Below the pieces are notes generated by a model that searched no databases, had not been told where the DNA came from, and was given only the letters and a program-made list of their open reading frames with translations. A program made the position numbers and the translations under genes. 35,060 bases of DNA from an uncultured Actinomycetes bacterium. Its GTDB lineage: Bacteria; Actinomycetota; Acidimicrobiia; Acidimicrobiales; RAAP-2. The stretch spans positions 1 to 35,060 of the forward strand of contig CAIKFN010000125.1 of assembly GCA_903826715.1 (NCBI GenBank), read 5' to 3'. The number at the start of each line of letters is the position of its first letter. Within the stretch, counting starts at the first letter, position 1. Below, piece after piece: positions 7,239-15,384 of this stretch.

Positions 7239-7772
7239 ATGTCAATGCAACCAGGACCGTTCAATAATCAATCTTGGCAGCAACCTCCTTACGTCAACCA
7301 ACCATGGCAACAACCACCTTATGGTTATCAGCCATGGGTGCAACCTCCTAATTTCCGCCAACCACGAAGTGGCTTTGGGCAGCTAGAAAACATTCTGTTG
7401 CTACTCATTGGACTCAACTGGCTCAGCAAGCGCACTGTTGAAAAGAAGCGGCGTCCATTACTAGCGCAGGGCAACAGCATCGCAATCACTGTTGTTGATT
7501 TCACAATTCTTGACTACTCAACACTTCGTGTGTTCCTCTCTGCAACAAACCGCGGTGATCTAAACGGCGAGCGTGATTTTGAAATCTTTGTTGACGCTCA
7601 AATTAACGGTCATTCAACTGGTGACGGACGAATGAAAGGGACTATTCGCCTCGCAGCCCACGAACGTACAAATCAGTATTTAGACGTGTACGTTTCAAAC
7701 TCCCAGGCAGTCAATGTTCGCTTGCTTAACCAGGTTTCTTTAGTTCTAGACACAGAATGGAGCTCGAAATGA
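7239..7772 (+). CDS. Pro/Gln/Trp-repeat N-terminus plus beta-rich domain, hypothetical
   Basis: 177 residues. Residues 11-40 are three tandem decapeptides with a Q-(S/P)-W-(Q/V)-Q-P-P core. A short hydrophobic segment (about 48-61, ILLLLIGLNWL) follows, then a basic RTVEKKRR stretch and a beta-rich domain of about 100 residues. Such Pro/Gln-rich tails are common in actinobacterial membrane-associated proteins; the hydrophobic segment is short for a true membrane helix. AGGAG precedes the ATG. It is the first gene of a five-gene operon, its stop overlapping the next start as ATGA. No named family recognised. Confidence 0.7.
   Translation: MSMQPGPFNNQSWQQPPYVNQPWQQPPYGYQPWVQPPNFRQPRSGFGQLENILLLLIGLNWLSKRTVEKKRRPLLAQGNSIAITVVDFTILDYSTLRVFLSATNRGDLNGERDFEIFVDAQINGHSTGDGRMKGTIRLAAHERTNQYLDVYVSNSQAVNVRLLNQVSLVLDTEWSSK
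7269..7358 (+). repeat. Three tandem 30-bp coding repeats
   Basis: Codons 11-40 of the 7239 gene encode QSWQQPPYVN, QPWQQPPYGY and QPWVQPPNFR, a period of ten residues (30 bp). Copy number may vary among strains by slippage. Confidence 0.7.
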
Positions 7773-8710
7773 GCAACGACACACTCGCATCAGACCAGCC
7801 ACAGAATGCAGAGCAAGCGCAACACAACCTGGTGGTTCTTTCATGCATCCTCAGTGGTGACTACGTGACGGGCATTTGGGCGGAGGACTTCTTTAATACT
7901 CGACCTTCAAGAAGTATTCGCAATCAAGCACTTGACCTACGCCTCAGAAGAAAAGCACACGAGCGTCTCAGGCAATTTGAACAAGCATTTGATGTAGCGA
8001 AACAAGAATTATCACTTTCAAAAACTATTGAGTATCCAATCTGGCGAGTGAGTAGCCTTCGCAGTGCTGGATACTTCTATCTACGCAATGGTCGACCAGA
8101 TCTAGCTCGTGACGCATTCAACGAAGCAATCGACACCACATCTCGGTTGGTGCGCCATGAAAATCAGATGTTGAGGGTGTGGATAGCGTACGAACGCTCC
8201 AAGTGCACACTGGCGAGCGTCGAATCAGACTTGGCTCTTGATGATCCCAATGCAGCTGTTAAGCACATTGAGCAATTTGAGACAGAACGAGAATATTTCT
8301 CCTACTGGAAGTCAAACCTCTTTCAGGCACGGGCACGACTAGCGGCCTACCAACAAAAGCACGGCCAAGATCTGACCCATGGTCAAACTGCGCACTACTG
8401 GCTAGATAGTTCACTTGAGGCTTCTAAAACAGTTGACGAGTGGAGTGGAACCATAAGCGTGCGCAATGAAATTCTTCATCTGTGCAACCGTGAAATAGAG
8501 AGTGTCTTTCACAAATCTCCAACACTCAACTATCCCAATAAGCATGTTTTATACAATCCCATTCGCCAAGCTCAAGCTCTGCGACTAAGAGCTGAACTGT
8601 CTCATAATGCATCAGACATTTCGAAATACACGCTAGAAGCACTAAAGATCGAAGACGAATTATTTCTCGACTGGCCCTACTACCGAGCCGAACTCTGGTT
8701 CCTCGCTTAA
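7769..8710 (+). CDS. TPR-like helical repeat protein
   Basis: 313 residues, nearly all helical, soluble. Residues about 65-135 look like tetratricopeptide repeats (a YFYLRNGRPDLARDAFNEAI segment); the rest is helical but without sharp repeats. I start at the ATG at 7769, not 7757, because GGAG (7759-7762) lies 6 nt before it and the ATGA overlap with the upstream stop indicates coupling. TPR proteins are scaffolds; here it may connect the Pro-rich protein and the following membrane protein. No closer family is recognised. Confidence 0.65.
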   Translation: MSNDTLASDQPQNAEQAQHNLVVLSCILSGDYVTGIWAEDFFNTRPSRSIRNQALDLRLRRKAHERLRQFEQAFDVAKQELSLSKTIEYPIWRVSSLRSAGYFYLRNGRPDLARDAFNEAIDTTSRLVRHENQMLRVWIAYERSKCTLASVESDLALDDPNAAVKHIEQFETEREYFSYWKSNLFQARARLAAYQQKHGQDLTHGQTAHYWLDSSLEASKTVDEWSGTISVRNEILHLCNREIESVFHKSPTLNYPNKHVLYNPIRQAQALRLRAELSHNASDISKYTLEALKIEDELFLDWPYYRAELWFLA

Positions 8711-8722
8711 AGAAAGAAGAAA

Positions 8723-9199
8723 ATGTTCAACGTCAAACTCCCTAGAGGTTACATTCCTGTTTCAGTAGTTCTATTTCTTGTACTAGTTCTCAGCGAATGG
8801 ATTCAATCAGCCATTCCGTATGGAACTGCATTTATCCTCTTCAACATATTCCTTATTGTTGGAAGAATCTTTTCTGAAATCTGGCTCGTTGCTGGTGGTA
8901 TTGGACTTGGGCTGGCTCGTGCAGTGGTGTGCTTTAAATGTCTGCGCGCACCTAGAAGATTTAGCGACAAGCTCAGGGTGGTTCGCTGGATCAAATCAGC
9001 GTTTTGTGTTCTTGCGGCAATGATCGTCTATCTAATTGGCCAATACTTAACAAACTTTATTTTGGGGAGTTCGAACTTCGGCTACTACGTAGGTGTCTGG
9101 CTGGGCTCTGAATTCAGTCTCTTCCTACTATGGGAATGGGTTGTTCGACGGGGATTTCATAACAGGTTCAAAAAGCTCACCGAGGCAGTGTACGAATAA
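8723..9199 (+). CDS. Four-TM membrane protein
   Basis: 158 residues with four hydrophobic segments at about 11-30, 36-68, 90-113 and 122-142. Basic loops (KCLRAPRRFSDKLR and the C-terminal RRGFHNRFKK) suggest that both lie on the cytoplasmic side. No family recognised. It is 12 nt downstream of the TPR-like gene with a purine-rich ribosome binding site, and its stop overlaps the next start by one base (TAATG). It is the probable membrane anchor of this operon. Confidence 0.7.
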   Translation: MFNVKLPRGYIPVSVVLFLVLVLSEWIQSAIPYGTAFILFNIFLIVGRIFSEIWLVAGGIGLGLARAVVCFKCLRAPRRFSDKLRVVRWIKSAFCVLAAMIVYLIGQYLTNFILGSSNFGYYVGVWLGSEFSLFLLWEWVVRRGFHNRFKKLTEAVYE

Positions 9200-9621
9200 T
9201 GAACGTTTCAGAATTACGAGAATGTCCAATTTTTCAGGCGAGACCCTTGATGTATGAACGATTCAACGCAAATGCTGGTCCATTTGTTCAGTATCAAGAA
9301 GTTCCGATAACCAATGAGCTTCACCTCACGTTTGCTGATGAAGTTGAAAACTCAACTTTAGAAGGTTGGCTCGTCGAAACTAATGGTCTGGTGACTTCCA
9401 TGTACTCGGTTGGCTCTCATGAAGGAGACGCTCTTGTCTTCTTTGACTCAGTGCAAAACTTTACCCCAGGAAATGAAATGACTATTTCTCGATATGTCAC
9501 AGTTGGATCAGATAATGAGAAGGTAGCCGCTCAACTGATGGAGAAAATAGAAGGTTTTTTTGCTTCACCGGACCTATTTTCACAAACATGGTTCGATAAC
9601 AAAAGGATGAAAGATGAGTGA
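9199..9621 (+). CDS. Hypothetical protein, paralogue of the next gene
   Basis: 140 residues, soluble, acidic. The N-terminal segment (ECPIFQARPLMYERFNANAGPF) aligns with that of the next protein, and both end in an alpha/beta region with a long helix. The fold may be chaperone- or YbjN-like, but I cannot show it. The start overlaps the previous stop by one base and the stop overlaps the next start by 8 nt, so all are co-translated. No function is assignable. Confidence 0.65.
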   Translation: MNVSELRECPIFQARPLMYERFNANAGPFVQYQEVPITNELHLTFADEVENSTLEGWLVETNGLVTSMYSVGSHEGDALVFFDSVQNFTPGNEMTISRYVTVGSDNEKVAAQLMEKIEGFFASPDLFSQTWFDNKRMKDE

Positions 9622-10009
9622 CCTATTAGATGAATACCCACTTTATTTCGCAATTCGTGAAATGCACCAAAAATTTAACGAGAACAGTGGTGCATTTTCA
9701 TGGCTGGGGTTCTGTATGGACTCAGCAGGTTTTAGACAGGAACTTATGGAGAATCAAGAATTTGAGTTAATTGGATCAGTATCAGACAAAAGACGAAGAA
9801 CCACGTCGCTTTTTCTTAAAAAGACCACACAAGCAATGATTCTCATCTGCGAAGAAGACTCTCACAATCCACCTGATGCACCTAAAGGTAGCAATAAGGT
9901 CACAATTAGAGCTCATTCATTCGAAGAAATGAATGCAGTTGTCGCATTGAATAACCCAAGAACGAGAGAAATAGAAAATTGGTTAATTGATCAATCTGGA
10001 TCAGAATGA
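9614..10009 (+). CDS. Hypothetical protein, paralogue of the previous gene
   Basis: 131 residues, soluble. It begins with EYPLYFAIREMHQKFNENSG, matching the first 25 residues of the 9199 product by eye; later parts have diverged. GATG precedes the start within the overlapping gene. It is the last gene of the five-gene operon; the nuclease gene follows after 36 nt and could be co-transcribed. No family recognised. Confidence 0.65.
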   Translation: MSDLLDEYPLYFAIREMHQKFNENSGAFSWLGFCMDSAGFRQELMENQEFELIGSVSDKRRRTTSLFLKKTTQAMILICEEDSHNPPDAPKGSNKVTIRAHSFEEMNAVVALNNPRTREIENWLIDQSGSE

Positions 10010-10045
10010 CTGCAAAAATGATTATCTCGATGAAATGCAAAGAAA

Positions 10046-10546
10046 ATGAACACCACTAAGAAGACACTCGTTATTACTTTCGCTCTAGTAATGATATCGC
10101 AACTCCCCTGCGCTGGTGCCCAACGCGATCCGGGACTTCCTAACCCGCAAGTAACTCCTGGGGCAATCAATCCAGCCGTGAAGCAATCGAACATCTATTC
10201 AACAATCTGTGTATCTGGATATACAAAGACCATTCGACCACCCTCTTCGTATACAAATCACATCAAGCATTCGCAACTCGATAGTGGGTACAACTACAGG
10301 GGCGACACAAACGCTTCTGATTACGAAGAAGACCACCTTGTCCCCCTTGAGGTTGGCGGAAACCCAAGTTCTATAAAGAACCTTTTTCCACAGCCTTGGC
10401 TCGTCACCTGGAACGCAGGAAAGAAAGACCGACTAGAGAACAAGATGCATTCTCTTGTATGCAGCGGAGCCATTTCACTCGCCGCAGCACAAAAGGTGTT
10501 TATGACAAATTGGATCGCTGGATATCAGAAATACTTCTTGAAATAA
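10046..10546 (+). CDS. Secreted HNH-like nuclease, copy 1
   Basis: 166 residues with a Sec signal peptide (Lys at 5-6, hydrophobic core 8-20, cleavage near AGA at 23-25). The mature protein has the pattern of a common exported HNH/beta-beta-alpha-metal protein family: TICVSGYTKTIRPP, then EEDHLVPLEVGG with the Asp-His pair at 96-97, N112 in the KNL turn, and a C-terminal helical part with VCSGAISLAAAQ. Likely role: extracellular nucleic-acid cleavage or nutrient scavenging; activity is inferred. About 80% of mature residues match the copy at 30445-30942, with the DH pair at the same positions. Confidence 0.75.
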   Translation: MNTTKKTLVITFALVMISQLPCAGAQRDPGLPNPQVTPGAINPAVKQSNIYSTICVSGYTKTIRPPSSYTNHIKHSQLDSGYNYRGDTNASDYEEDHLVPLEVGGNPSSIKNLFPQPWLVTWNAGKKDRLENKMHSLVCSGAISLAAAQKVFMTNWIAGYQKYFLK

Positions 10547-10580
10547 TCAGCTTTGAACACTAACAAATGATGAATCTAAA

Positions 10581-11405
10581 TTACTTCAATTGCATCAGTT
10601 GACGATCATCATTTGATTCCAAAGAGGTAATGGAAAGTTCTTTGGTGACGTAATCGAATGTGAGGATGGAATCATCATTAAGAAATTTCCAATCCTTGCC
10701 TGCGAATCCAGTTGAACCTACTAATACAGAATTATTTTTTATGCAGTATTGAAGCCGATAGTAATTCTCGTCATGACCTGCAGGAAGGTTCTCTACCCCA
10801 CCAACCAAATCGATAAGCGTCTCAATAGGTGCTGGAGTCTGATCGAAGGCCTGAACAGCTATCAATTTTTTATTATTGAGCATTAAGCAATTTAGTGATC
10901 CTTGTCCACATAACTTCCTAATGTCTTTTATTGCTTCTTTTATTGCAAATTCGATATCTTCGGAATTATCAAGGTGCTGGAGAATTAATTGGAAGTACAA
11001 CTCAGAATCAGTATCACCCTTTAATTGACTCAGTCTTTCAGCGCTTAATAGTGAACGTAGCTTCGAAGAATCAGCTATTGAACCATTGTGTGCAAATGTC
11101 CAATTCTTATTTATAAATGGATGTGTATTTTCAACTACAACCGGAAATCCAGTTGTAGCCCAGCGGATGTGGATTATCCCACCTCTCGACATTTTTTTTG
11201 AGTTATCTACAAAATTTGAATCATCTATGGCACGTTTCACTGAATTGAATAGCTCAGGAGCTTCATCAGATGAACCTTGCCAAGCTCCACCCCATCCATC
11301 GCAGTGGAGTGTTGAGAGATTCTGATAATTGCTAATTTCATCAGGAGTCAGCAATGTCTCTAGTGACTGAAGTTCAGGCGATGCAAACGCTAATAAACGA
11401 CACAT
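10581..11405 (-). CDS. Class II glutamine amidotransferase-like protein (YafJ/GATase_4 type)
   Basis: 274 residues. The start is MCRLLAF, so removal of Met leaves the N-terminal catalytic Cys of class II amidotransferases. For this reason, and because AAGGA is then 5 nt upstream, I start at the second of two adjacent ATGs (11405, not 11408). Further motifs are HCDGWGGAW, HIRWATTG, NTHPF with FAHNGSI, and GDTDSE, the normal glutamine-site order. There is no synthetase domain, so it is a stand-alone hydrolase whose acceptor is unknown. The gene is monocistronic and converges with nuclease copy 1. Confidence 0.85.
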   Translation of the reverse strand: MCRLLAFASPELQSLETLLTPDEISNYQNLSTLHCDGWGGAWQGSSDEAPELFNSVKRAIDDSNFVDNSKKMSRGGIIHIRWATTGFPVVVENTHPFINKNWTFAHNGSIADSSKLRSLLSAERLSQLKGDTDSELYFQLILQHLDNSEDIEFAIKEAIKDIRKLCGQGSLNCLMLNNKKLIAVQAFDQTPAPIETLIDLVGGVENLPAGHDENYYRLQYCIKNNSVLVGSTGFAGKDWKFLNDDSILTFDYVTKELSITSLESNDDRQLMQLK

Positions 11406-11494
11406 CATGTTCCTTTAGGTTGTAGATAAAACACTCTATTACTACACATTCTACTTCAAAATTCATTTTATAAAATCAAGTCTTTCAAATGTTG

Positions 11495-12688
11495 TTATCC
11501 AAATGCACCTAATTTGGTGGAATCACTAATTAGTTCATCTGAGTAATTCAATAACTCCCTGAGAACTAAATCTTTATGTTCACCAAGAAATGGGGCTCGA
11601 CGATACTCTGGAGCACTGTCCCCAACTCTCACAGCACTTCTAATTTGTCTAATCGTGCCGAAGCGAGGATGTGAAGTTTCAATAATCATTTTTCGATTTA
11701 TCGTTTGAGGTTCATTTAAAGCTTCCTCGACTGTATTGACCCTCCCACAAGGAATTCCTGCTTCAGACAATATTGAAAGCCATTCTTCAGCAGATTTCTT
11801 CATAAATTCTGCCTCAAGTTCAGGCAACAATGATTCAGAGTTCTCACGACGATTTACGAACGAGTCATATCGTGGATCATCAGCAAGGTCTTTTCTATCC
11901 AATTCAATCGCTAGCCTCGACCAGAATTTCTCCTTGGCACAACCAACAACTATCCATTCATCAGAAGTAAGAAAAGCTTGAAAAGGAACAAGTGATGGGT
12001 GGGCAGAGTGTCTGGTGCGAGTTGGAACAAATTCACCATTGAGATTCCATGATGCTGGATAGGTGAGCATTGAAAGTGCTGTATCAAACAGACTGACATC
12101 GCAGTTCATGCCAACACCGTCTCTTCGAGCTTGGTGAACTCCTGCAAGTATTGAGATTGCAGCAATAAGACCGCTAGAAAAGTCAACAACTGAAAGCCCG
12201 GACTTAGTAGGAGGGCCAGAAGGTTCCCCCGTAATATCCATCCAGCCAGCTAAACCTTGAACCATGTAGTCGTACCCAGGGTCACTTGCACGAGGGCCAG
12301 TCATGCCATACCCAGATAAGGAACAGCAAACAATTTTTGAATTGAACTCCTTGAGATCTTCAAACATCAAGCCAATCTTGGAAGGAACATCTCCTCTCAG
12401 ATTTGAATAAACAACGTCGCTCTTTTTTACTAATTCATGAAAGATGCGTTTACCATCATCATTTGTTAAATCCAGGCAGATACTCCGTTTATTACGGTTA
12501 AAGGTTTCGAAAAATAAGCTATCGCTCTCCTCTTGATATGGTGGAACGTAGCGACCAACGTCACCACCAGATGATGGATCTTCAATCTTTATAACCTCAG
12601 CCCCAAGATCAGCTAATTGCACACTTCCAAATGGTCCAGAAGCAAATTGCTCAATACTTAATATTCTCAGATCTTCAAGTGGTTTCAT
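11495..12688 (-). CDS. Class III CoA-transferase (CaiB/BaiF/FRC family)
   Basis: 397 residues. Typical order: LADLGAEVIKIEDP at 25-38, FNRNKRSICLDL at 63-74, GYGMTGPRASDPGYD, and the catalytic Asp at D169 in LSVVDFSSG, the same number as in formyl-CoA transferase. These enzymes move CoA between carboxylates through aspartyl-CoA and glutamyl-CoA intermediates. The ATG overlaps the stop of methylaspartate ammonia-lyase (ATGA), so mesaconate is an attractive acceptor; this is inference, because family members act on many acids. It is the last gene of the nine-gene operon A. No GC-rich terminator is visible after it. Confidence 0.88.
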   Translation of the reverse strand: MKPLEDLRILSIEQFASGPFGSVQLADLGAEVIKIEDPSSGGDVGRYVPPYQEESDSLFFETFNRNKRSICLDLTNDDGKRIFHELVKKSDVVYSNLRGDVPSKIGLMFEDLKEFNSKIVCCSLSGYGMTGPRASDPGYDYMVQGLAGWMDITGEPSGPPTKSGLSVVDFSSGLIAAISILAGVHQARRDGVGMNCDVSLFDTALSMLTYPASWNLNGEFVPTRTRHSAHPSLVPFQAFLTSDEWIVVGCAKEKFWSRLAIELDRKDLADDPRYDSFVNRRENSESLLPELEAEFMKKSAEEWLSILSEAGIPCGRVNTVEEALNEPQTINRKMIIETSHPRFGTIRQIRSAVRVGDSAPEYRRAPFLGEHKDLVLRELLNYSDELISDSTKLGAFG

Positions 12689-13920
12689 GACTGTGTGAGC
12701 GCCTCTACTCTTGCCATTTCATTTCCAACAATCATCAAACCTTCGTCAACTCCCATGCCAGGTTTTGCCAGAACTTGAACTACATCACAAGCCATTGCAA
12801 TGTGCGCACTAACTTGTGCGGAGCGCTCCGTCTCATTACATGTGCCGCCGCAATACGCAGAAAGGCCTGAGGCACGAACCAAGAGAAGCGCTTCAATGGT
12901 GTTATTTACGCCCCCGAGGTCAGGGGTCTTCACATGAATTACATCAGCCGCTTTAGCTTCAACAAATAAACGTATGTCTTCTAAGGTGTTACACCATTCA
13001 TCCACGACAAGTTGGACTCGAGATTTCCTTGCAGCGAGTGCAATCCTTAGCGAACTCATTACCTTGATTTGGTTATCGCGACTTCCAGCATCAATTGGAT
13101 GTTCGATCCTAATTTCGAATGGACTAGCGATTTGACCAATCATGTTCAAATAGTCAGCTACTTTTTCAACATCACTATTAAAAGCTTCACCCGCTGAACC
13201 ATATAAATCAAAATGCAGAACAGGATTGTATTGTTCATTAGCTCGAACGTTTATAACCCTATTTCGAACCCAACTTACATATTCTTTAAATATTTCACCA
13301 TCAGCACCAAATTTTGTTGCAACGTTATTAACAAGGCCATGGGGTAAAACACCCACTTGTTTCAAGATCATTTTGTCAACGTTGTCGTATCTGTCATCTC
13401 CACATTGAACAAACATCGGACGAGCCTTCAGCTGACTATTAGTTGCGTACTCTTCTCGCACTACTTCAGCCATAGTTTGGTGTTTTGATTTAGCAACTGC
13501 GTCTAGTAGTGCTTGACTAAGTCCATACTGCAGCGCAACATGGAGTTCTTTTCCATGGATGCGCAGACTTTCTGCTCGTGAAGACAAGTCACGAAATGTA
13601 GTTATGTCTAAATCTTTAAGCCAGGGAGCAACAGCGTTTTGAAGCACTTCACATGCTTCACCTGAACGCAAAACTGACTCTCTGCCCCCTACGGCTGCAT
13701 ACTGCACAGTTGCGCAGTCACCAACCGCAATCTGGCCATCAGATAGTTCCAAAAGGATGCTCACGGCCTCACCAGGCTCTCTGATTGCCTTAAAACTCTT
13801 TGTTACTGGAGAACCAACATATAAGAACCCATCATGGGGAGCTCCAGAGCGAATGGCCATCTGGTCATCAACGAAAAATCCGGTTTTGATAGGGACAAAG
13901 ACGCATCTAACTATCTTCAC
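12685..13920 (-). CDS. mal: 3-Methylaspartate ammonia-lyase
   Basis: 411 residues, full family length, enolase superfamily. It interconverts (2S,3S)-3-methylaspartate with mesaconate and ammonia, using Mg. Recognisable motifs include FVDDQMAIRSGAPHDGF, QCGDDRYDNVDKMILK, LPHGLVNN, HFDLYG, VDEWCNT, VKTPDLGGVNN and YCGGTCNET. The residues known for the Clostridium tetanomorphum enzyme fall at the same numbers: H194, metal ligands D238, E273 and D307, and the catalytic K331. Start codon is GTG with AGGAG 5 nt before it. It is coupled to a class III CoA-transferase and follows a FadR-type regulator. No glutamate mutase is seen here, so the methylaspartate source is unclear. Confidence 0.92.
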   Translation of the reverse strand: MKIVRCVFVPIKTGFFVDDQMAIRSGAPHDGFLYVGSPVTKSFKAIREPGEAVSILLELSDGQIAVGDCATVQYAAVGGRESVLRSGEACEVLQNAVAPWLKDLDITTFRDLSSRAESLRIHGKELHVALQYGLSQALLDAVAKSKHQTMAEVVREEYATNSQLKARPMFVQCGDDRYDNVDKMILKQVGVLPHGLVNNVATKFGADGEIFKEYVSWVRNRVINVRANEQYNPVLHFDLYGSAGEAFNSDVEKVADYLNMIGQIASPFEIRIEHPIDAGSRDNQIKVMSSLRIALAARKSRVQLVVDEWCNTLEDIRLFVEAKAADVIHVKTPDLGGVNNTIEALLLVRASGLSAYCGGTCNETERSAQVSAHIAMACDVVQVLAKPGMGVDEGLMIVGNEMARVEALTQS

Positions 13921-13928
13921 TAAAGCTC

Positions 13929-14642
13929 CTAGCTCTCTTCACTCCACATGGAATTGCGCAACAATGTTTTCGCATCCTCCAGGTGAGAGCGCATTGCGGC
14001 TTCAGCTGCAATTGGATCATGGTCCATAAGTGATTTCAATAAGTCATCATGAGACACCATTGAAATTTTTAGTGCTGGGCGACTAGACCAGTAGGACCGC
14101 CAAAAACGAAGATTGTGACGCAACAATCGATCTGAGAGTTCTCTCAAATTAGTATCTCGAATAGTTCTTCCCAGAAAGCTGTGGATTTCAAAGTCATGAG
14201 CAAGAAAGTTTTCAAAGTCTGAAGAATCACGATCATGATCTACTGCAAAAATGACTTCTTTGAGTTTCTCTAGTTGATCGTCAGTAATTCGAACGGCTGC
14301 AATCCTAGCGATACCGCACTCAATGACTTCTCGTGCTTCAAACAACTCACTAGCGCCCTCTAAAGTGATCGGTGCAATCATTGCTCCGCGTCGTTGAAGA
14401 ATTTCAACGAATTGTTCAACGGCGAGTCGAGCAAGAGCTTCTCTCACTGGCATGCGACCAAGTTTTAATCTGCTTGCTAATTCCTGTTCATTCACTATTG
14501 ATCCAGGCTTAAGTTCGAGTGAAACAATTAGGTCACGCAAAATTACGTAGGCCTTGTCGCTCGAGCGAAGTATTTTTTCTTCGCTGAAACCAGAAGTATT
14601 GTCGTTAGGCCATTTATACATAATTAATTGAAATTCCACCAT
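13929..14642 (-). CDS. GntR-family regulator, FadR/FCD type
   Basis: 237 residues. An N-terminal winged HTH (about 28-92, with ELASRLKLGRMPVREALARL as recognition region) is joined to an all-helical FCD ligand domain that keeps its metal-type residues (the D and H of AHDFEIH, H in MVSHDD, H in MRSHLED). Such proteins usually repress catabolic operons and respond to a carboxylate. The gene lies inside operon A between an SDR and mal, so it is autoregulated if it controls the operon. The start is uncertain: an ATG at 14621 would shorten the overlap with the SDR from 29 to 8 nt, and neither has a clear Shine-Dalgarno. Confidence 0.88.
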   Translation of the reverse strand: MVEFQLIMYKWPNDNTSGFSEEKILRSSDKAYVILRDLIVSLELKPGSIVNEQELASRLKLGRMPVREALARLAVEQFVEILQRRGAMIAPITLEGASELFEAREVIECGIARIAAVRITDDQLEKLKEVIFAVDHDRDSSDFENFLAHDFEIHSFLGRTIRDTNLRELSDRLLRHNLRFWRSYWSSRPALKISMVSHDDLLKSLMDHDPIAAEAAMRSHLEDAKTLLRNSMWSEES

Positions 14643-15384
14643 CGAGTGTTATTACCTGACCGGAAATCCAAGATGACCATTCTGAAGTTAAAAACGTTGC
14701 CAGTCCCGCAACATCGTCTGGTTTTCCAAACCTTCCAAGTGGCACCCTCGCCAGACGCAGCGCGCGCGCAGCAGGATCTGGAAAGAACTGTTCGACGTGT
14801 GCAGTAAGAATTGGACCAGGCGCCATGGCATTTACGCGAATGTTGTGGGGTCCAAACTGTGCTGACATTGATCTAGTTAAAGCAGAGAGCGCTCCTTTAG
14901 ACGACGTGTAGGCGTCTTGGGGGTAACTGCAGCCAATAACTGCCAAGAACGAGCTCATGTTGATCACGGAACCGCCGCCAGCTTCTTTAATGTGGGGAAC
15001 CACATGTCGAGAGACTGTTACGGTTCCAAGTGTGTTGAGCTCATAGATTGCGCGCCACTCATCCAGGTCAGCATCGAGCATTGATGCATCTTGATGAGGC
15101 ATAATTCCAGCGTTATTAATGAGAGTGTCAAGTCCACCAAATTCGCCAACGGATTCTGCGACTGCCTCAAAGATTTGATTATCGTTGCGAACATCTGCCT
15201 GAATCGCAATTGCGATACCGCCGTTACTATTTATTTCAGCAACAACATCTTCAGCGGCCTGAAGAGAAATGTCTACAACGGCTACCGATGCGCCTTCTTT
15301 CGCTAGTAATTTTGCTGTTGCGCTACCGAGATTTCCTCCACCGCCGGTTAGAAAAACTCTTTTGCCTTCTACAATTCCTGCCAT
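14614..15384 (-). CDS. Short-chain dehydrogenase/reductase
   Basis: 256 residues, classical SDR. The nucleotide site is TGGGGNLG (13-20), with GNLG instead of the usual GIG. NNAG follows, then the active-site Ser (MSS) and YTSSK, and a PG motif after it. DIS in the second strand suggests NAD rather than NADP. It would oxidise or reduce an alcohol/ketone intermediate of operon A; the substrate cannot be read from the sequence. Its ATG follows the amidohydrolase stop directly (TAAATG). Confidence 0.88.
   Translation of the reverse strand: MAGIVEGKRVFLTGGGGNLGSATAKLLAKEGASVAVVDISLQAAEDVVAEINSNGGIAIAIQADVRNDNQIFEAVAESVGEFGGLDTLINNAGIMPHQDASMLDADLDEWRAIYELNTLGTVTVSRHVVPHIKEAGGGSVINMSSFLAVIGCSYPQDAYTSSKGALSALTRSMSAQFGPHNIRVNAMAPGPILTAHVEQFFPDPAARALRLARVPLGRFGKPDDVAGLATFLTSEWSSWISGQVITLDGGISINYV

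Noticed and set aside
9481-9510. A further TGTCACA occurrence, near 9495
   Set aside because: It lies inside a gene, has no -10 box at the right distance and so is not counted with the four shared promoters.
11409-11494. ATTTTATAAAAT as a terminator after operon A
   Set aside because: The palindrome is entirely AT and has no U-tract in the right place.
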